Position numbers and translations under genes: made by a program. Source: Larus michahellis (lineage: Eukaryota; Chordata; Aves; Charadriiformes; Laridae). Taken from it: a stretch of 64,000 nt of DNA. The notes below the pieces were generated by a model. The model ran no database searches. It saw nothing but the letters and a program-made list of their open reading frames with translations, and was not told the origin of the DNA. The DNA lies in the NCBI RefSeq assembly GCF_964199755.1, contig NC_133907.1:4965001-5029000 (forward strand), written 5' to 3'. Below are positions 44,598 through 54,700 of this stretch, one piece after another (position 1 is the stretch's first letter; every line of letters begins with the position of its first letter).

Positions 44598-45431
44598 GTG
44601 AGTGGGGGGGTTGCAGCAGTGAGGGTGTCGCGGGTGACGGTGCATGGGGGGGCAGAGCTGGGTGCTGCTGGGGTTGGTGGTCGTGGGCACCCCAGGGTGC
44701 TGGGAACATCCAAGTTTGGCTTTTCGCTGAGCTTGGCAGCATGGCGGGTGCGGACCCCTGGGCTTGAGGTGGGGGCACCCCCGGCGAGGGGTGGGAGGAA
44801 GGCAGGGGGTCAACCCGAGCAGTGGGGTGATGCCGGTGGGCGCCCCGGGACCACTGTCTTGCAGATGTGCCTGTGGGAATGCCAGGGCTCCTCGCCGCCC
44901 GGCCCCGAGTGGGAGACATGCAGAAAGGCGCTGGCACTCCTGGCCCCACTGGTGGCCCTGGCCGAAGGGACAGACCCGTCCCCTCACGAGGCAGAGGAGG
45001 ATGAGGCAGAGCTGGAAGAGGAGCTGGATCCCGGGGAGCTGCCACCGGCGCCGGTCAAGCGCTACGGGGGCTTCATGAAGAAGATGACCAAGGGGAAGCT
45101 GCTCTCCCTGCTGCGTGAGAACGCCCACAGCAAGGGTGGCCTCAGCAAGAAGTTCGGGGGCTTTGGCCGCAAGCCGGGGGAGCGGGCGGCCCCCGAGGAC
45201 TACCCGGGGCCAGCAGGCGATGGGGACGAGGAGCCCACGGGTGCTGGGGCCAAGGGGCAGGAGCTGGCGGAGCTGCACAAGCGTTACGGCGGCTTCATGC
45301 GCCGGATCCGGCCCAAGCTCAAGTGGGACAATCAAAAGCGCTACGGGGGCTTCCTGCGGCGGCAGTTCAAGGTGACCACACGGTCGGATGAGGACCCCAG
45401 CGCCTACTCAGGGGAGGTCTCGGACCTATAG
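44469..45431 (+). CDS. PDYN: Prodynorphin (proenkephalin-B), opioid precursor
   Basis: Exons 44450-44597 (ATG at 44469) and 44865-45431 join at phase 0 to a complete 231-residue precursor (human 254). A signal peptide (about 1-20) precedes the six-cysteine opioid-precursor domain (Cys 22, 26, 29, 45, 49, 62). Then come KR-YGGFM-KK (Met-enkephalin core, 110-114), KK-FGGFG-RK (140-144), KR-YGGFMRRIRPKLKWDNQ-KR (dynorphin A form, 184-200) and YGGFLRRQFKVTT-R (dynorphin B, 203-215), ending AYSGEVSDL like mammals (AYSGELFDA). Prohormone convertases cut at the dibasic sites and the products act on opioid receptors, chiefly kappa. Oddities: dynorphin A has Met, not Leu, at position 5, and the place of alpha-neoendorphin holds FGGFG, without the essential N-terminal Tyr. 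The intron between the coding exons is only 267 bases. Next gene, convergent: SIRPA. Confidence 0.96.
   Translation: MARWALALALCLSLAMAASADCVTQCSLCAAQTRGTESSVQPLVSGGVAAVRVSRVTVHGGAELGAAGVGGRGHPRVLGTSKFGFSLSLAAWRVRTPGLEVGAPPARGGRKAGGQPEQWGDAGGRPGTTVLQMCLWECQGSSPPGPEWETCRKALALLAPLVALAEGTDPSPHEAEEDEAELEEELDPGELPPAPVKRYGGFMKKMTKGKLLSLLRENAHSKGGLSKKFGGFGRKPGERAAPEDYPGPAGDGDEEPTGAGAKGQELAELHKRYGGFMRRIRPKLKWDNQKRYGGFLRRQFKVTTRSDEDPSAYSGEVSDL
44865..45431 (+). CDS. PDYN: PDYN main coding exon (opioid peptides)
   Basis: Acceptor CTGTCTTGCAG at 44854-44864; 188 codons from MCLWECQGS to the TAG at 45429-45431. All opioid cores lie in this exon, as in mammals. An acidic spacer (85-101) precedes the first core. 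Confidence 0.96.
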   Translation: MCLWECQGSSPPGPEWETCRKALALLAPLVALAEGTDPSPHEAEEDEAELEEELDPGELPPAPVKRYGGFMKKMTKGKLLSLLRENAHSKGGLSKKFGGFGRKPGERAAPEDYPGPAGDGDEEPTGAGAKGQELAELHKRYGGFMRRIRPKLKWDNQKRYGGFLRRQFKVTTRSDEDPSAYSGEVSDL

Positions 45432-46100
45432 AGCCAGGCGTGGGACGGGCGGCACCACGGTCTCCACGCTGCCAGCCCGGACTGCGCCATCCCCCCCCAG
45501 CCCCATCCCCTGCCCATCCCGGCATCATCCCTGCCTCATCCCCCCAGGGTCCCCATCGCCAGTTGTCCCTCTCTGGTTCACCCGCCCATCCCTTAGGGAC
45601 CCCGTGCATTGAGAGGACAGTGCCACCCCTCCGGCTGCCGGCAGTGTGGCTGCGGGTCCAGCCCCAGGGCTCCTGGGGGCAAATCGAGGGTGGTGGTGGG
45701 GAAACATGTATCCTGCACCCTCCCCTGGCTGCAGAAGCACAGCAGGGTTTGGAAACGATCACAGATGATGAACGGGACGATGGCCTCCGAGCACCAGGAA
45801 GGATGAGCCAGGGCAGGATGAGCCCCTCCGGGCTGGTGGATGGCCCCGGCAGCCAGCACGGCCGTGGGAGAGGTGGCTGGGCAGGGCTGGCACTGTGGCA
45901 CCATCCCCGGGGCAGGCAGACGGCCGAGCACCACCCCGACTCCCCTCCCCGAGCCGCTCGCCCTGTCCCACCCGTCCCAGCACCCGCCTGGTCCCCCCCA
46001 GGCTTCCCCCCCTCAAAGAACCACCCCCAAAGGCAGGGTCAGACCTGCGCCCCAGCCCCTGCTCCCCCCGCAGCCAATAAAAGGCAGATGCCAACGAAGC
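45432..46100 (+). other. PDYN: PDYN 3' UTR with AATAAA at 46076-46081
   Basis: A C-rich 3' UTR of about 665 bases. AATAAA at 46076-46081 is followed about 25 bases later by a GT-rich stretch (GTGCTGAGTGTCCTCTGTGG) suited to a downstream cleavage element. The transcript end is expected near 46095-46105. Confidence 0.7.
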
Positions 46101-46109
46101 CGAAGCCGT

Positions 46110-47100
46110 GCCGGGTGCTGAGTGTCCTCTGTGGGGCAGACCCAGCCCTCGTCATGAGGGGATCACGCGCCCCAAGCCGGGGGGGCTATGGGTGCCCAGG
46201 GTTGGGGTGCCAGCTGCAAGACCTGCAGGCAGGGGCGGTGGTACCCTCCCCACGCCATGGGTGTCGAAGGGGATGTGGGGCACCCACACACCCCATTGCT
46301 GCTGCCCCTGGAGCCATGCCCCTGGGGAGGCAGGGACCCCCCAGCCGAGCAAGGGCAGGGATGCTCAGCCCAGCCCGGGTATGTGTGGCGTCCTGGCTGG
46401 GGACCTCCCGCAGCGCAGGGCCATCTGCTCACCCCCAACAGCATCCAGGGAAGGCTCCCTTGGGAATCCCAGCAGCTGCCCCGGCTGGGAAGGGACAGCC
46501 CTGCCGAAGGGCAGTGGCCAAGTTGCTTTGAGGACAGCGTGACCCTGCCAGCAGCAAGGTAGTGCTGAGAGAGCCCAGCCTGGCCAGCAAATTCCCTTTC
46601 AAGCTTCTCCTTCCTTGCCTCACCTTCCACGTGGCTCGTCACGAGGGGAAGCCTCAGGCCACAGTTTCCAACCCCGGCACAGCACAGCTTGTGTCGCCCA
46701 CAGCCAAGCCCCCAGCTCCAGGGTGGGAGAGAGGGGAGGTCACTGCAGAGCACTGGCACGCTCAGCTCACCCACTGCAGGGGCTGCAGCCAGCACCCAGC
46801 CTGCTTGCACCCCACTTTGGGCACCCCAGCTCCGACTCGCCTCCCAGGGAATGGGAGCACCTAAGGCTGCAGCAGGGCTGTGTGGGGAGAGCTGGCCAGA
46901 CCCTGGGCCACCCTCACCCTCTGGTGGGCTACTCCCCTCCCTGGTGCTGCCCAGGGGGACCAGCACCACAGCCCCCATCCCAGCCTCAACCTCCCCCTGT
47001 CTTCCTCCTCCTCTTCCCTCCCGCTGCAGCACACCCCAGGGATGTGCAGGACCCCCACCCCACCGTGCACCCCCCTGAGTGCAGGGACAGGCTGACATGC
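46110..47100. other. Gap between the convergent ends of PDYN and SIRPA
   Basis: About 1 kb of GC-rich sequence with no recognisable exon. Frames such as 46163-47098 (minus) run through it without domain features. Confidence 0.55.
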
Positions 47101-47124
47101 GAGAGCAGCACAGGACTTTTCACT

Positions 47125-47130
47125 TTTATT
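47125..47130 (-). terminator. SIRPA: SIRPA polyadenylation signal (AATAAA, minus strand)
   Basis: TTTATT on the plus strand reads AATAAA on the minus, giving a 3' UTR of about 1.35 kb. It is followed downstream, toward lower coordinates, by the PDYN-side spacer. Confidence 0.6.
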
Positions 47131-47152
47131 ATAAAAATATCTTGCAAGCGAA

Positions 47153-47190
47153 AAGAAAGAAAGAAAGAAAGAAAGAAAGAAAAAAAAAAG
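47153..47190. repeat. (AAAG)n simple repeat
   Basis: About seven GAAA/AAAG units and an A-run on the plus strand, just upstream of the SIRPA poly(A) signal in transcript order. Confidence 0.9.
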
Positions 47191-48466
47191 AATAGTCTGT
47201 ACAAGCAGTCACATCGTTCTCAAAGCATCACCAGGCCCCCCCCCCCAGCCCCCGCCACCACAGCCCCCCACCAGCAGCCGTGGGGCCAGCCCCATGCGTG
47301 CCCACTGCTGCAAGGCCACCTGGGTGCTGCAGGAGCCAACGCGCAGGGTCCAAGGATGGGGCACACGGAAGACACTTGTCCCCATGGGTGGGCTGGGAGA
47401 AGCCTACCTGGCCCCCACAGCAGAGCTGGGGGTGGGGGGGGGGATGTAAGTCCCTGTTAGAGTCCATGGGGTTTTGGGGTCTTCACTGAGAACTCGGTCT
47501 TAATTTTGCACATCTTATTCTAGTGTTAAGTACACAGCAGTACACCCACGTACAACACAAAACATTGGGTTTTAGCTCTAGAAATTAACAGTTACATGTC
47601 AAACAGTCAAAACATGTTACACGGTACCTGCGGGGAGCTCCCGGGGAGGGGGGGAAAACCGGGCTGGTGGGGGCACCCGCAGCCCGGCCGATACGGAGCT
47701 GCACGCTTTGTACAAGCCTGGGGCAGCGCTGGTGGGTCCCGGTGCGGGGCAAGGCTGTGCAGAGGAAGATGAGGAGGAGGATGCTCCATGTCGGGGAGAC
47801 GTACCCGGAGCCTCCCTGGGCGGCAGGACGGGGGGAAGCCCACAGCAGGGGGGGCTCAGCTCGCCAGCCTTCCCAGCCTCATCGGCCTTGGTGCGAGAAC
47901 CGAGGTCCCGCAGAAGGGACACTTGGGAAGAGTGAGGCGGACGCTCAGGTCCTTCCTTTAAAGCCAGAGTTTGTTTTCCAGGCGTCGACGGCAGAGAGCC
48001 CCAGAAGGCAGCGCGGGGGTCCCGGCCGGTCCCTGCGGGGTCAGGGGGGCTGTGGGGAGCCATACAAACCTGTCCAGGCGGTGGCATCCCCGCGGGTGTG
48101 GAGACACTGTCCCCATGGCCTCAGCCCAGCTGGAGCTTCCCGAGGAGCCGCTGCTCCGCTGGCTCAACCCCCTTGCAGGCAAACCCGGCACACCGAGGCC
48201 GAGCGGCCCCCCCGTGGCTGTGGGGCAGGGATGGAGCCCCAAAAGGGATGGAGCCGGCAGCCCCAGGACCAAGCTGCCCCCAAAAATCAGGTCTCTGAGG
48301 ATGGGCGCAAACCCCCACCAGTATTGCGGGCTGCATTTCCACACCAAAATGCGAGTACCGCAGCATGTCTTCACATCACTCCCAGTGCTTCCAAGAAAAT
48401 CCTCCCGGGGAGGAGCAGAGCAGCTCCCCATGGGGCAGGGGGTCCCGGCAGCCGCTGCAGCCCTGC

Positions 48467-48721
48467 TCACTTCCTCGGGATCTGGACGCTGGCGTACTCG
48501 GAGCCGGTCTCCTCAGGGTGCGGGGCCGGCCGCTTGGGCGCCTTGCTGAGGTGCACCATGTCCAGGTCGGCGTAGGTGAGGTTGTCATCGCCATTGGGCG
48601 CCCGGCTGGGCTGGATGCAGGCGTACTCCGACTGCTGGCTCATCTCCACCATCCGGCGGATGGTCTTCTTCTCTCTGTCGAAGTTGAGGTCCGCGTAGGT
48701 CAGGTTGTTGGGGTCAGATTC
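48467..48721 (-). CDS. SIRPA: SIRPA last coding exon with four ITIM-like motifs
   Basis: 85 codons including TGA at 48467-48469. ESDPNNLTYADLNF..., SEYACI, NLTYADLDMVHLSKAPKRPA and EYASVQIPRK. All four tyrosine motifs of the mammalian tail are kept. Confidence 0.96.
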   Translation of the reverse strand, partial: ESDPNNLTYADLNFDREKKTIRRMVEMSQQSEYACIQPSRAPNGDDNLTYADLDMVHLSKAPKRPAPHPEETGSEYASVQIPRK

Positions 48722-51700
48722 CTGCACGAGACAGCAAGAGTTCCTCATCTGGGAGGACGAGCGAGGAGATCCCCCCCGGCCCCGTGCCCACCCCATGCCC
48801 TAAACCCAAAGCCCCACACATCAATCCCGCTGCAGCTTGACCTGGGCCAGCTCGGTCTCTGCTTGTAAATGACGCCAGCAGCTGGCTGGGACAATCCTGC
48901 AGCAATGCTTTACCCCATGCTGCATCTTCAAATCACCAGCCACCGCTGCCACTGACAGGCTTCAGAGCCACCACCGTGATTCAAGAGCCGCCCCGTCACC
49001 CCGTCCTGGTAGGGACGGGCAGGGGCCAGCCTGCCCAGCGATGCCCACGCGGGAGCTGGCAGAGGGATGGACAGATTGCTGCTGATCACGACTTTGCTCG
49101 TAACTGCGTCACCAAATGCAAAATAACTCCACAAATAGCCTGGCTGGCTATCGCACAGCTGGTTCTCCAGGCAGCACAAACCTAGACTTCCCAGGGAGGA
49201 GGAGGAAGAGGAGGAGGAGGAGAGAAGGTGAAGGCAGAAGAGATGCTGGGAAGTGGCTATCCCATCCCCGGGAACAGCTTCTCCTCTCTCTCCAGCCACA
49301 GCGTGGAGACACTGAGACGTTTCACAGGGGAACCACCACCCTCCACCGGAGACACAGAGATATTTCATGCAGGAACCACCACTCTCCACTGGAGAAACCA
49401 AGATGTTTCCTGCAGGAACCACCACCCTCCGCTCCTGCCTCCAGTGCCTCCCGGCTGCTCCCCCTCCCCGGGTCCTGGGGCTGAGCGACACACCTGGGTG
49501 GTGGCCTCGCTGCTCTTCTCCGGCTCATGTAACCTGAAAGGGGGAACAAAACAAGTCAGATCTACCCATTGCCTTGTGGCATCTTCCATAGTGATGGAGC
49601 GGCAGGGGCGGGGTGGGGCAGGGGGGGCATTCAGAGGCAAAACAAGGTCCTCGCAGCAGCACCCAGCAGGATGAGTCCTCACTGGTGACCATTTGCTCAC
49701 GTGCTGGGCCAGCTGCATCTCTGCAGGCTGGAGACCCAGCTCCCACCCGCTTTTTCCGCCTCACCAAAAGCCAAATGTTTGGGTACGAGATCACCGCGGG
49801 GCCAGAACCACAAGCAGGGAGATCAGCAGCGCCTGCGCCTTCCCTTTCGCAACGAGCTTTTGGGGATCCAGCTCCATCCAGATCCCAAGGGACCCAGTTT
49901 GTGGGCTGGAGGTATCCAGCTCAGAATGCCTGTGGACGACTCAGTGACTAGAGGAGATGCGCGCTTACCTAGCAGATGGCGAGCTTTTACCTGTCGGAAG
50001 AGAAATAATTCAGGAAAGAAATAGTTCAGGAAACAACATAACCCCCCCTCCTTCCCCAGGCACATGAGCCCACATGCAGAGAGTGCTGTAAGAGCAGATA
50101 TACATCTCTTCCCAGAGGCAAGTGCCTGCAGTTTTCTGGAGTTTCACTCCATTTACTGCAGGACTGTTGCCGGGCAGAGGGCAGGAGGTGCGAGGGGGTG
50201 TCAGACATTTTTAGGTACAAGGTACAACAAGCACATTTGAGACTGCTCCTGGCAGGCACTGGCACGCAGCGCAACCGGGCAGAGCTTCCCCTGCGGCCCG
50301 CAAACAACTTGGAGAGCTCTGCTCCGTCCTCCCCTTTGGACACGAGCTGCAGGCACACAGCCATGCGTTCAGAACCCAAGCCCTGATGCTCAAGAGAGGG
50401 AGAAGAGGGTCAGGAGCAGATGCTTCCCTGCCGTGCGCTTGGTTTCCTTACCCTTGCTCTGCTTCACCCGGATAAGGTAAAGAATTGCAGCCACCAGTAG
50501 TGCCAGCACAGCGCAGACCACTCCCACCACGATGTAGATCATCAGAAAACCACCTGAAACATGAATGCAAAAGGTCACCATGGGCCTGAAAATGATGGTA
50601 CCGACAGAGACCCTGCAGCCTTACAGCTGGGGTTGGCCTGGTGATGCCTGGAGCACGGAGGACCTGCCAGCATGACCTCCCCAACCCCCCAATATGGGGA
50701 TTTTGTGTCCTTGAACCAGATTCTGGTGGGACTTTCTCAAGGGGGGTGATATCTTACAGTCCCCTGGCAGAGAACAAATCCCAGCGGCCCTCACGCACCG
50801 TTAACTGTCTGGGATGAGTCTGTCGTTTCTGACTTGGACGTGGCAGTGATCCACAGGGTGGCCGTCCTGTCGACGGGCTCCTGGGCATCGTGCACCACAC
50901 GACAGGTGAACACGGACCCGTTCTTCTCCTCCATCGCTTTGACCTCCACCAGCCTGGTCAGCTTGAACAAGCCCTGGGGCGTCTCCACTGGCTGTGAGAC
51001 GTTCTCCATGTTCATCTCCGTCCCGTTCTCCAGCCAGGTGATGGCCACGTCCCTGGGGTAAAACCCCTTCACGTGGCAGGTGAATTTCACGGTCTTGTTC
51101 ACCCCAACAGGGCTCGGCGGGTCAGCGTCCACCTGGATGCTGGGGGAAACTGGGAAGAGAGGCAGCGCCTGGTGCCCAGCGTTCCCCGTCTCCGCTGCCG
51201 GCGGGGTGCCCTGTCCCTGCCCTGGGACCCCCAGCCCCACAGGAGCTGGACACCCCCAGCGCCGGTCCCCCCCCAGCCCTCACCTCGCAGGGCTTGCCTG
51301 AGCTGGTACGTCTCCCTCAGCGGGGCCGTCAGCGTGGGGTGCCGCACCTCGCAGACGACCTGTGAGCGGACGTCGTCCACCCCCAGTGGCATCGTCACGG
51401 TGCTGACCATGTTGTAGGAGGATTTCATCCGCTCAGGGGTGATCGTTGGCTGCTGAGCCGAGATGGGGACCCCATCCTTGAGCCATTTCACACTGATGTC
51501 TTCAGGGAAGAACCCTCCGGCCGTGCAGGTGAAAGCCACCGATTGCCCCGGCCCCGCTCTGTCTTCGGGCCCGGATACAACTGGGGGGGTGGGTTTGGCT
51601 GCGGGAAGAAGCGTGGGGCTGTCATCCGGGCTCTGCCACCCCCTCCTGGGGCTGCAGGGAGAGGGGTCTCCCACGGGGGCAAGGATGCGCCCAGGAATGG

Positions 51701-54700
51701 CCCACAGGACCCACTCCTGGGACCCCGAGACCCATCCCCATCCCCACTCGCCCCGAGCAGAGCCCACCGGGCTGGGCTGGGCTGGTTCCCACCGGGAGCC
51801 CCACTCACCACGTACGGACACCTCCGTGCCTTTTCCATGCTGATACACCTCATCACCGCTCACTGATTTGCGGAACTTCACGCAGTAATAGGTGCCGGCA
51901 TCCTTGGGTTGAACATCCCTGATGCGGATGGTGAAGTCTATGTCAGACCCATTCACTGCCCTCACCCCATGGGTGAGGGCGTTCGTCTGGTCATAGATGG
52001 TCTGGTTCCCACTGCCCCAGCCCTTCAGCCACTTCACGGGGCCAGCGGGAGCATTTCCAGACGTGGTGCAGGTCAGGGTGAGCGTCTCCCCCGCTGCCAC
52101 CGACACCTTGTCCTGGGGCTGCTGCAGCTTGAAGTCCCGACTCACCTGGGCACCTGCACCTGGGGAAAAAACAGACGGAGTCTCATCTGGCACTGCACCC
52201 CCATCCATGCTCCCCACTGTCCCCCCTGGCCGTGGGACAGGCTGCACACACACCTCTGGTTAGCCTGGACCACGGGCGACGGAGCTGGGCCAGCCCCAGG
52301 GAGCCCGAGGGAGAGGCTGCGGTTACGGCAGCGGGCACAGACCTCTGCCCGCAGGTCTCGGCAGCGGAGCCGGCCGGAGCTGTGCTAGATGGCCACATAT
52401 CGTGCTCTGTACAGCTAAAACCTCGAGCAAATCCCAGCTGCCCACGCCTGCCAGCACACCGCGCCGCCTCCCAGGGCTGCTCGGCTTCGTCAGTCGGAAG
52501 GAAACAAGGGCACGACACGCTCCGAAAAGCCAGCTCCCCTTGCAGATGCGCTACCACGTTTTCTGCGCTGAATCTGTCCCATTTCTGCATTGAATCCAAG
52601 CCCCGCTTCGCTCCAGCGGAGCACAGCCATTAGCCGAAGCCGGTGCCAGTCAGGCAGCCGCCATTCCTGCTTGTCACCGGCAGAGGAGAGCAGTCCCCTT
52701 CGAAGCATCTCGGTCACAAGGCTCCCTGATCCAGCCGACTGCGTTGCACCTCCTGGCACCAACGGAAAGCCACCATCCCAAGTGCTCCCCTCAACTATGC
52801 ACCCATGGGTGCCAGCACACCTTCCCCTGCGCACGGCCAGCCAGGGAGAAACTCCCCAGGTCTCTCCAGGAAAACCGCAGGGGCTCCGCTCTCCGCAGGC
52901 AATACCAAAAATCCACCTCGGGAGGACCTGCAGCCAGCGCCGGCAGGGATGGGGGTCCGAGCTTGCTGCCATGCAGGAGGGATGCTCTGGGAGCCATCCG
53001 GCTCAGCGCCGTGGAACCCAGCAGTGCCACTGCTCCCTAAAAACAGCTGGAACAGCGGAGACAACCACCCCACAGCCTACACGGCTCCTCAAAGGGTTAG
53101 TTTTGGCAACACTTGCCATGCCAATATAGTCACTGAGACCGAATTGAATGAGATTTCAATCCAGGTCACCGCTTGAAGGAACAGAGAAGGTGGGAGAACC
53201 ACCTAAACCCGCCTGCTGGTAACAGGGGCCAGGCACTGCTGACCGCTGCAATCCCAGAGCTGGCAAGCTGCACGGAGAAACGGTGTCACGGTCGTGCAGG
53301 GACCGTCATGTTCGAGCAGGTAACTCCTGCCACAGCTGAGCGGTGCGGGGAGCGCACGGACCAACGTCCCCAGAGGGTGGGAGCTGCATTGGCACAGCTG
53401 GCCGGAGGGCTGCAGCTGCACCCACATCTCTCACACCAGAAAAATCCAGGGCAGCAACTCCTGTGAAAGCTGCCCTTGGTCCCTCCACAGCCTCCCGCCA
53501 TGTAGCTGTCCCCAGGATGGGACAAAATCCTTGGCTGGATGCTCCCAGGAGGACCCACTGTAGGACAAGCTGCTCCGAACTCTCCCGGCCACGGCTGGCT
53601 CCCACCGAGCCTAGAGAGGATTTTTGGCAGCTGTTAATCCCTTCTGACTTCCAGCGGTATTTGGTATATCCACAGATGTTCTCACTGTCTGCGCAATTAC
53701 ATGATCTTGATGGCCAGAGTTACCAGGAGTAGTTTCTCCAGATTCCCCAAGTTAAAGGCTTTTTGCCCAGGGCATTAGTCCGCTGCATCCCCAGCACAGG
53801 CTGATGCTCGCAGCCGAAAGCTTCAGCCCTTCGAAGGGCTGCGTTTCCCTTCGATGTCACATCAAGGCTAACGCAGTAGCAGCGCTCGACATCGGGATGA
53901 GTTTGTCCCAGAAGACAAGCGTGGAAGGACGGAAACCTGGTTTGTGTCACGTCCGAGTGTATCATCCAGGCCCAGCCTCGGTCTTGCAGCTGAGCAGCAG
54001 CGGTTTGGGCTTCTGCAGGGTGAGCCCGTGTTTCTCAGGTGAAACCAAATCCAGGGGAGCAGAGCCCCGGAGCAGAGCCCCTGCCCTCGGTGGGGGCTGA
54101 TGCGCCCCATGTGCAGAGCCTGGTGGTGACGCAGGGCACGCAGCGCCGGCTCCGCTGCTGCAGCATCTCCTGAGCTTCTCCATCGCCTGCGGCCCCCGGA
54201 CCTTTCGCAAGAGGTGGTTGAGAAATGTGTAGAGGAAGTTTAGAAGCACAGAAGCATCATCCGCCTCTCGCCAAGCACCCACACAGGGATGTGACACAGG
54301 CAGGGGACCCGGCTGCTCTGGGCACGGGGACCCGGCACCCCCAGCCACCGTCCGCACAGACCCCCAGGCCCCTTTGAATGCCCAAGGTTGCCGCGTTGCT
54401 AATTGCTCTCTCCACCAAGTTGGGCCAATGAAGCTGCGTTGCCTCTCCGCTCATTAGCAGGTGGCATTGCAACATAGCAAGAGCCTTGGGAAGTGGGGGG
54501 GGGGACACAGGCACCAGGTCCCCTCCCAGCCACAGGGGCTCTGCACCCCATGATGAACATGTCGCTCACTGCTCCCCTCTGCAATCCTGCCTAAGAGACT
54601 GCAGGGTGGTGTGACTCCCCCAGCCCATGTCCCCTCGAGGGTACCCGGCACCAGGGAGGGCTGCCCTGCTCAGAGGGGCCAGCGCCACCCCGCACCGACA

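Larger units (their letters stand above)
47105..48466 (-). other. SIRPA: SIRPA 3' UTR
   Basis: Lies between the stop at 48467-48469 and the AATAAA at 47125-47130. It contains an AU-rich segment near 47490-47620 and an (AAAG)n tract, CTTT in the transcript, at about 47153-47190. No further coding exon is needed, because the protein is complete. Confidence 0.6.

Noticed and set aside
44169-45335. 388-codon minus-strand frame across PDYN
   Set aside because: Antisense shadow of the GC-rich PDYN exons and intron; ignores all splice sites.
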